Of a stretch of 64,000 nt of DNA, positions 63,020-64,000 are shown in pieces. The notes below the pieces were generated by a model. That model did no database searches, was not told where the DNA came from, and worked only from the letters and a program-made list of their open reading frames with translations. Made by a program: the position numbers and the translations under genes. This DNA is from Ficedula albicollis. Its lineage: Eukaryota > Chordata > Aves > Passeriformes > Muscicapidae. Positions within the stretch are counted from its first letter, which is position 1. Each line of letters begins with the position of its first letter. The DNA lies in the NCBI RefSeq assembly GCF_000247815.1, contig NC_021676.1, positions 19,056,057-19,120,056 of the forward strand, given 5' to 3'.

Positions 63020-63455
63020 GTGAAGGCTGCTGGCCCCAGGGTTTAACTCTTCACAGCTCATGCCCGGGCAGCACCCACCAAACCCGGCGATTTTCTGCTT
63101 GTGGGGGTCGCAGGGAGGCAGCGGAACAGAAATGTCTTTGCTAGGAGACGGAGAGCGGCAAAGTCGGCGAGTTTGCCGGTAATTAATGCAGGGGGAAAAA
63201 AGCCTATAAATAGAAGTTGAGATAAACAAGCAGAGCACAGCAAGGGGAGGATGTGGACCTTTTGGAAATACCTTAAAAGTAAGAAGTACAGGTGATGATA
63301 AGGGGTAGTTTAACCCAAAGAGTAACCATCTATCTGGGAAGAATTTTATTTAAGAAGGTTTGTTTTATTTATGAGGAGTGTAAAGCAGAGTGAGCCTGTG
63401 TGCTGCTGAAGCCTGTGTCCTGCTCTACTTGGCTGTGTGCACTTGTTATCTCTAG

Positions 63456-63631
63456 AATAATGTCAGAAGGAGCAGATCAGGCAGCAGCAGCTGATGCCAG
63501 CACAGGAGGTGGCAGGGACAGCGGGACTGCCCCTTTCGGTGGCACTGCAGGCTTAGTTTGCATTAAGCCCCGCTTGAAACAGCACTTTCAACTCCTTGAG
63601 CCGTTTTTGGGACCTACTTTGCCCTGGGAAA
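63456..63631 (+). other. Candidate exon with ATG (MSEGADQAAAADAST...)
   Basis: 'acttgttatctctag' provides an acceptor ending at 63,455. An ATG follows at 63,460 and the frame is open through 57 codons to 'ctgggaaa|gtaaga', a good donor. The start reads MSEGADQAAAADASTGGG and the end LEPFLGPTLPWE. I do not recognise the family. Position about 1.5 kb downstream of a CpG island fits an early coding exon, but chance is a real alternative. Confidence 0.22.
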
Positions 63632-64000
63632 GTAAGAAATGCCAAATGAGTGCTTCCCTGCTGCTTCCCAAGCCGAAAAAGTGTCATATTTAAACTTCTG
63701 CTCCAGTTTTTTAGCCAAGGCGAAAGGACCAGAACATAAAGTTTCCATAGGAAAAAATTATTCCCGCTCAAGCGCCGATGTAAGTGGTAGGGGAGGTCTC
63801 TGCTGTGCAGAAGGTGTGTCGCAGCAGGGGCACAGCGGAGATAATTGGGAGCCCAGCGAAGTTTGTGTCGCTGTCACAGAACCCCAGAGCTGTCCTGTGT
63901 AATCCTTCAGCCCCTGGGGGCTCAAGCAGCCCGAGGTTTGGGTGGTGGAGAGAACTGAGCTCTCCCGCAGCAGCGCCTGTTGTGTGCTGTGCCTTTGAGG
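63632..64000. other. Right edge, nothing supportable
   Basis: Mixed-composition sequence to the window end. An open frame at 63,639-63,902 has no recognisable domain. If the candidate exon at 63,456 is real, this is intron. Confidence 0.4.

Overview
This window is vertebrate nuclear DNA, almost certainly from a bird. The evidence is a set of CR1 LINE 3' ends in both orientations, a spliced vertebrate Ras-like gene with GT-AG introns, CpG-rich TATA-less promoters, and many GC-rich minisatellites. There are no operons, bacterial genes, CRISPR arrays or viral genes. A passerine is plausible but not shown. I recognise two genes, arranged head to head.

Region 1-8,770 reads as intron 1 of a minus-strand deubiquitinase gene of the USP12/USP46 family. 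Its first coding exon (16 residues, MEALVTVRRLAAVCTM) lies at 8,771-8,818 in a CpG island. The intron holds two CR1 fragments and two minisatellites. Region 8,950-9,655 is a GGGAAT/GGAAT array. Region 9,660-14,640 is intergenic. Region 14,641-26,100 holds a plus-strand RASL11-family small GTPase gene with four coding exons (14,885-15,029; 17,807-17,863; 20,148-20,230; 25,113-25,580), giving 250 residues, or 242 from the second Met. Intron 1 ends in a 47-bp minisatellite of about 33 copies that stops about 40 bp before exon 2. Intron 3 contains a 254-base G run and a minisatellite bred from the inside of a CR1 element, ending close to exon 4.

Region 26,100-60,200 is about 34 kb without a gene I can support. 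It contains CR1 and MIR remnants, a short interstitial telomere block at 48,588, and at least six local two-copy tandem duplications (65 to 322 bp). Region 60,240-63,020 is a 22-bp minisatellite that grades into a CpG island interrupted by a 468-base G run. Splice-donor-like sites suggest the 5' end of another plus-strand gene that continues past the window, but its identity is not readable.

In tetrapods USP12-RASL11A and USP46-RASL11B are two head-to-head neighbour pairs. Both genes here differ from the sequences of either pair as I remember them, so the locus may be a third paralogous pair. It may instead be a diverged copy of the USP12/RASL11A locus. I found no evidence of a new molecular system. 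The most unusual features are this gene pair, the altered G3 motif in the GTPase, and the repeats packed against its splice acceptors.
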